This document shows positions 58,971 through 64,000 of a stretch of 64,000 nucleotides of DNA, one piece after another. Numbering within the stretch: position 1 is the first letter of the stretch; the number at the start of each line of letters is the position of its first letter. The position numbers and the translations under genes are program-made. The DNA comes from Prorocentrum cordatum. Lineage: Eukaryota; Sar; Dinophyceae; Prorocentrales; Prorocentraceae. The notes below the pieces were generated by a model. It did not search any database, was not told where the DNA came from, and saw only the letters and a program-made list of their open reading frames with translations. The stretch lies in contig CAUYUJ010012758.1 of NCBI GenBank assembly GCA_963575745.1, forward strand, positions 193,501-257,500, read 5' to 3'.

Positions 58971-61190
58971 ACGCTACGAGCCCCGTCGCTCAGAGCTCGG
59001 AGAGAAACAAAAAAAGCGAAGCCATCCCCCCGCCCTCGCAATGGCGCCCCGCCCGCGCCGCCGCAGGCCCGCCTGGGAGCGGCCCGCGGAGGGCTCCTGG
59101 GAGCGGCGCCTCCGCGAGAGTTGCCCGGCGACCCAGCCTCCGTGCGGGCCGGGCGGGCGACCCACGTCGCAGTCAGTCTTCCTCGCGGGGGGGCCCTCAA
59201 TGTCCGGAGAGGGGGAGTAGGGACAAACACAAATACAAAGAAACGCTGATTTCCATGCAAGTATTTCAAATGATTGGAGATGGGGAGAACCGAACTCTAC
59301 AAAAATCTTGGAATCTGTGTCAATTTACTGGTGTCCCCCTGGTCCGCTCCAAAACGGCGTGGTGGCTGCACCGCGTGGAGAGTCAGTGGAGATGCGGAGT
59401 CAGCGCACGGTTCTGGGATACGGATCGTTCTCCGGGTGCGTCTCGGGCGACGGGGGCCTACGAGGCCGCGCGGTGAGGTCTCTTGGGATTTCGAGGTCCC
59501 CGCGCGGTCCGTCACCTCACGGTTTTGGGACCTTCGAACCCCTTCGCCCTCCAGAATCGGCCAGCAATGCGTCTGCGCCGACCCTGGGCCAAGTGCGGTG
59601 GGCCCGGCAAGAGTCGGTGCGGGTGTATCGCTGGCGCCCTCCGACCCGCGGACGCGGACGACGTCGCCTAGCCTCACCACATTTCGTGGAGCAGGGGCCA
59701 CGCCGCTGCCCCCAGCCTCTGCCACGTCCAGGCCGAGGGTGGCCTTCGCAGGTATTTCGCGGACTCTCGCCCCCATTCGGTTGCGGATATCATCCCCCGC
59801 GGGGAGGGAGAGGAGGTTTCGGGTTCGAGGCTTGAGGTTGTCATTCGTTTTCGTTGGTTTTTTGCGGGTTTCCAGCCTCGGGGTGTTCTCCGGCAGTTGC
59901 GCCTCGCCGAGAGCGTTCTGTGGGTATCGGAATCTTCTTGAACGGCCGCGACAGGCCCGAGTTATGACCCGAAAATCAGAGGTCGAGGATCAAGGTCATC
60001 AGAGTCGAAGATCAGGGGCAACGCTAGGATGGGGGGGGGGGGGGCGAGGCTCAGGAGTGGATACAACTAGCCCAGGAGCGCACGGGTTCGCTGTCGGGGC
60101 CCTATCGCCGATTGCAGGTCAATGCTTCCCCCCCCTGAGCCGGTCCGCCACTGACGTTCCCCCTCAGCGTAAGAGAGGCCCTTCTCGGACGTCCCCGTCG
60201 GTTCGCCATGAGAGAGACCCTAGAGAGAGAACCAGAGGGCCACAACAAGACTCTGCACGGCTTGTCGCCGCCAGTGCCACCGAGTGGCCAGGGGCCCAGA
60301 ATGCACCACGCGTAAAAATAGCCGTTCTCGGGGGAGAGTCGAACGTGTTCGTCGGTTCATGGAGGTTTTCCTGCCTCGGGATACGTGCCAGCAGCTGCGC
60401 CTCGCCGACGGCGATCCAGGGATCCCTGAATCGTCCCGAGCGGCCGCTGGGTACCCGAGATCTGCCCTGAAAATCGACAGACCCTTCGCCGTAGTGGTTT
60501 TTGGTGCACTGCTTTCGGTGGACCAGGGGGCGCCAAGCTCATGCACACGGGCCGCTCCAGGGTCGCTCTTTCGATGTAGCCGACCAATGCCGGAGCTCCC
60601 CCTCAAAAATTCGGCCGTGCAAAAAAAAAGCATTCGGGGATGCACCCAGACGGGGCCACTCGGACGCACCCCCCTGTTGAGGGTGAGCGCCCCCCCATCA
60701 AAGACAGATACATATAATCTATCTATCTATATATATATATACACACACTCGAGACTGCATTGGCGCTTCGCGCCATGCGCTTTGTTCCAGACCCTCCCTG
60801 GCAAAGCAATAAATCATCGCTTGCTTCAGCGGGGGGGACCTCGAAGCCTGGACGGGCGACCGGCTCATTTTTCTGATATCCTTGGTGCCTGTTGACACCG
60901 CATTCGCCCGATGCGCTTGCACGCTTGTGCGCAGGAGTGGGGAAAGAATGATGATTTTTTCACGCGCGAAGGTCCTTTGAGGAAGTAAAGAGCGTTCCCA
61001 TGACATGCCGAAGAAGTCGCAGTAGCTCCGAACAAATTGATTTTTGGTAGTTTCTTGAATGCCTGGGGGGCTCCAGGCACTCAGGAAATCTTCGGTCGTC
61101 GAACTTCGAATCTAGATCCATTGCCTGTCTCTCTCGATCGAGGAACTTAATCTCGAGCCTCAAGCGTGGAACCAAGATCGTCGGGTCGGC
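58971..61190. other. Spacer; no gene recognised
   Basis: It contains a third copy of the 3758-type repeat (about 60075-60165), a G12 run near 60030-60045, a TA/CA tract at 60718-60748, and two CGTTTTCGTTGG / CGTTCTCGGGG-type related segments near 59840 and 60325. Plus-strand frames are open but Arg/Pro/Ser-rich without domain features. Confidence 0.4.
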
Positions 61191-61194
61191 TCGA

Positions 61195-61860
61195 TGTACT
61201 TCGTAAGAAAACGCCGGTTGGGCGTTTGGGTTTTTTGGGGGCCGTCCTGGGGCCCTCGTGGGCGATCCCGGGGCCTTCTTGGCCGTCTTGGGGAGCTGGG
61301 GCCCTCCAGAGGCCTTCTGAAGCCATCTAATGGCGTTCTTGGGGGTATCCCATGGCTTTCGTGGGTCTCTCTTGGGAGCCTTCTGGGGGCATCTTGGGTT
61401 TCTTGCGGGCAGTCTCGGGGCTCTCTGGGGCAGTCTTGGGGCCCTCTTGGGCCGTCTTCACACCTCTGGGGGGCCTCTTAGGCCTTCTTGGGGCGATATC
61501 GGGGGCCCATCGGGCCGTCTTGGACGCTGCGAAATCCCAAACAGCGGATATGTTAAGTTCATACGCTTTCGCGAGGGAACGGGACGATGTTGCTTCTTCG
61601 GAGCTCTCTTAACAGCTTCTTGGGGCGTCTTGGGGGCCTCTTGGGCCGTCTTCAGACCATCGAGGTTCCTAATGGAGCGCTCTTATGCTGTTTTGGGTCT
61701 CTCTTGCGCCTCTCCGATGACCCCTCTGATCGCCCCGAGTCTGCTCGCAAGGCCCGGCAAAGCGCCCTGGGGGGTTCGGAAACGCCAGCGGACCTTTTCC
61801 AAGGGCGTCCAGGGGGCCGCTGAGACGTCCGAAAAGGCGTCCAGGGCTGCTTCCCGGGGG
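61195..61860. repeat. Inverse ladder array (CTTGGGGNCNTC words)
   Basis: CTTGGGGGCC / GGCCGTCTTGG words every 12-20 bp, the reverse complement of the ladder at 22850-23600. No gene. Confidence 0.65.
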
Positions 61861-62280
61861 GGGTCCGGTTTAGGGGGGGGGTCCGGGTAATAAAAATATA
61901 AGAATCGGAATATATGAATTGAGAAAGAGAGGGAGAGAGAGATTCCCGGATAGCTCTGTGAGAATTCAAAGGGCGTCAAATCAGAAGCCGGCAGCACAGG
62001 GTAGCCCGGTTTTTCTGGCGCGGGTCAAGGATCCCCGCAGCGCATTTATTGAATTGGCACATGTCCCAGGAAGCGTTTTCCTACTCGTTCCCAGTACGCG
62101 TGCCAGAAGCCTTTTCCGCAGCTTCTTCGAAGCTCCTTGGGAGCTCCTGCGAAGCTCCTTTCTCAAGCTTGCAAGTTCTCCAGACATCCTTTCAAGCGTC
62201 CTTGCAAACCTGTCCCAGAGGCGTTTCACGCACTTTGGACAGCCCCGCTGTCCAGGTTTTGGTCGCCACAGGTGTATATG
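61861..62280. other. Spacer; no gene recognised
   Basis: GGGGGG tracts near 61860-61885 and ordinary sequence after. A recurring CTTGCGAAGCTCC / GAAGCTCCTT word lies near 62125-62165. Confidence 0.35.
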
Positions 62281-62324
62281 TACATACATGCATGCATGCA
62301 TGCATGCACGCATGCATGCATACG

Positions 62325-62368
<44 letters not shown>

Positions 62369-62370
62369 TG
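62280..62370. repeat. (CATG)n and (CAGA)n microsatellite
   Basis: GCATGCATGCAT at 62289-62320 and GACAGACAGA at 62323-62368. Confidence 0.95.
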
Positions 62371-62399
62371 CATAGAACGACGCGCCGAGCCCCAGGGAC

Positions 62400-62800
62400 C
62401 CAGGCCGGGCCCCCGACCGTAAATGTGGGGTCCTGGGGCCCAAGAAGAGCCAAAGGCGAAGATACTGTCCCAAAGACGGCCCAACAAGCGCCGTAAACCA
62501 CCACAGCACGTCCCAAAGAAGGCCCTGGGGGGCCCCAGGCGACCCGAGAGGAGACCAAGACGGCTCGAGAGCGCCCCCAGACGAGCCCAAGAAGGACCAA
62601 AAAGGGGAAGCACGAACGAGCACTTCGAGGTTTCCGCCCTAGAACGGCCCAGATCGCGCCAATAGAACCAGGAGAGGGCCGGAGAGGCCGTCCTACATGT
62701 GTCCAGAAAAGCGCGAAAGAGCTCCCAAGAATCACCCGAAAGGGCCCCAATATGCCCGAGTGGAGTCCACGACGTGTCAATGTGCCTGGCACCACCGCCA
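62400..62800. repeat. Ladder array, plus orientation
   Basis: CCAAGAAGG / CCCAAAGACGGCCC words as in 22850-23600. No gene. Confidence 0.55.
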
Positions 62801-62814
62801 GCCTCCCGCCTGGC

Positions 62815-63015
62815 AGCGTCGTCGTCGTCGTCCGTCAGCCGTCGGCCGTCGTCGTCGTCGTCCGTCGACTTCGACGTCGTCGTCGTCACCATCGACGTTG
62901 TCGTCGTCGACGTTGTCGTCGTCGTCCGTCGTCGCCCGTCGTCGTCGTCGTCCATGGTCGTCCGTCGTCGTGGTCCGCCATCGCTCGTTATTTGTCGTCG
63001 CCGCCGTCGCCGAGG
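62815..63015. repeat. (GTC)n microsatellite with CCGTC variants
   Basis: GTCGTCGTC runs interrupted by CCGTC. Val, Ser or Arg/Asp frames are artefacts. Confidence 0.9.
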
Positions 63016-64000
63016 ATCAAGGTTCGAACGCAGAATGCTTAACCTCTGGGGACCGTTAGAAGCTTCCAGGGACCGCCTGAAGCCTCGAGAGGTCAACGTC
63101 GCCGTCAGCGTCGTAAGAGGCGGAGCAAGGAGGAAGAAAGAGAGGGAAGGGGAGGACGAGGCGGAGGTGGGGGGCCGTTCTCCCCGGCCCCAACCTCCTC
63201 CCCATCCTCCTCCCTTCCTCCTCCTCATCCTCCTCCTCTCCTCAGTCCTCCCCCTCCTCAGCCCTCCTCCTCATCCAGGAGGAGGAGGAGGAGGATGGGA
63301 CGACACCTACCACGAGGCTGGCTGGATATAGGCCGAAGCGAAAGAGAAAAAGCAGGGAGGAGAGTACAAGGAGGAGGACGGGAAACACCAGCACGATCAA
63401 CGGCCACCGTAGTCCTTGGGGCCTCTTGGAGAAGGAGGAGGAGGAGAAGAGATGTTGATGTTGGTAGTTCTTGGGGCCCCTTGGACCGTTTTTGATGCTT
63501 CGGAGGAGCGTATTGGGCCCTCTTGGGGGTCTCTTCGGCGCATCTTGTCGGCCTCTTGAGGGCTTCCCGCGGGGCTCCTGGGCGCCTCCTTGAGCTCTCT
63601 TGGGGCCATCTTGGAGGACGTCCATCAAAGGAGAGGCGCAATGATCGCCTCCCCTCCTAACCTTCCCAAATCGCCTCTTGGTCGCCTCTGTGGGCGCTCT
63701 TGGGCGATCTTGGAGCCGTCTCGGTCTTCTCTTGGGCCTCTCTTGGGCCGATCTTGGGCGGTTGGGGAGCCATCTTGCGGCCTCGGAGGACCATCAGAAG
63801 CTAAGAAACGAGAACCAACTAACATTAATGTGCTTCGTGTTTTACGTACTATCTCGGGGGCCTCATTGGAGGAGCTCCTTGGCCACTTGGAGCCATCTTG
63901 GGGTGGCCGTGGGGTCCGCTGGGTGCAACTTCGAAGCCGTCTTGAGCCATCTGCGGCTACCTTGAGCCATCTTGGAGGTCATCTTGGGCTCTCCGAGGCC
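63016..64000. repeat. GGA/CCT tracts and inverse ladder array to the window end
   Basis: GGAGG/CCTCC sequence at 63120-63300, then CTTGGGGCC/CATCTTGG words from about 63410 to the end. Near 63890-64000 the ladder includes TTGAGCCATCTTGG, which is discussed as a finding. Confidence 0.6.

Overview
The window looks like dinoflagellate nuclear DNA. Coding stretches are GC-rich. They are isolated in repeat-dense, microsatellite-laden DNA, and the recognisable genes are of the gag / reverse transcriptase (RT)-RNase H / tyrosine recombinase / cytosine-methyltransferase-like kind that fills dinoflagellate genomes. One exon-like island carries a Lys-Arg-Pro-Ala-rich tract of the sort common in dinoflagellate nuclear proteins. 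No bacterial operons, rRNA, tRNA or CRISPR were found. The species cannot be named from the sequence alone.

Layout. 1-5371: intergenic repeats (G-rich minisatellite, TA/CA/GAC microsatellites, foldback and terminal-inverted-repeat (TIR) elements). 5372-21473: ELEMENT 1, a ~16.1-kb tyrosine-recombinase retrotransposon with split direct repeats in the order A1 - ORFs - B1 - A2 - B2, the Ngaro/PAT arrangement. Its plus-strand ORFs are a signal-peptide/membrane ORF, a membrane plus Cys/His ORF, a gag-like protein, a methyltransferase-like polyprotein, an RT-RNase H polyprotein with a second methyltransferase-like region, a small ORF, and a tyrosine recombinase (YR) with a membrane tail. 21474-23608: spacer with a foldback element and a purine-rich ladder array.

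23609-56410: ELEMENT 2, a second element of the same A1 - ORFs - B1 - A2 - B2 design. Its own sequence is only about 6.8 kb, because ~26 kb (28958-54917) lies inside its recombinase gene. The recombinase breaks after ...LRTLQ and resumes, in frame, with EIKLRGRW... and the catalytic Tyr. The inserted block is bounded by CCCAGACATC / GATGTCTGGG inverted termini and flanked by a GA dinucleotide on both sides. It has AAAAACCAAGACAT-type arrays just inside both ends and contains a minus-strand gene resembling a CACTA/TNP2 transposase. Three short elements in the window (4146-4334, 30406-30588, 31032-31168) carry related termini, and one has a TT dinucleotide duplication. I read the 26-kb block as a giant TIR DNA transposon nested in a retrotransposon.

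Inside the block, 36.8-53.6 kb holds a ladder of short minus-strand coding islands, several ending at GT donors, separated by CCT/CAT-type microsatellite DNA. It may be a captured host gene or genes, or a second transposon gene; no product is recognised. A ~0.93-kb array of A-tracts spaced about 10 bp apart (41527-42458) should be intrinsically curved. 56411-64000: low-complexity DNA, diverged copies of left-end repeats, a TGGAG-type satellite and ladder arrays. No complete gene is recognised there.

Both retroelements show single-base frame breaks, several at G runs, and element 1's recombinase lacks two catalytic residues. They are therefore probably decayed copies, unless ribosomal frameshifting, RNA editing or assembly error explains the breaks.
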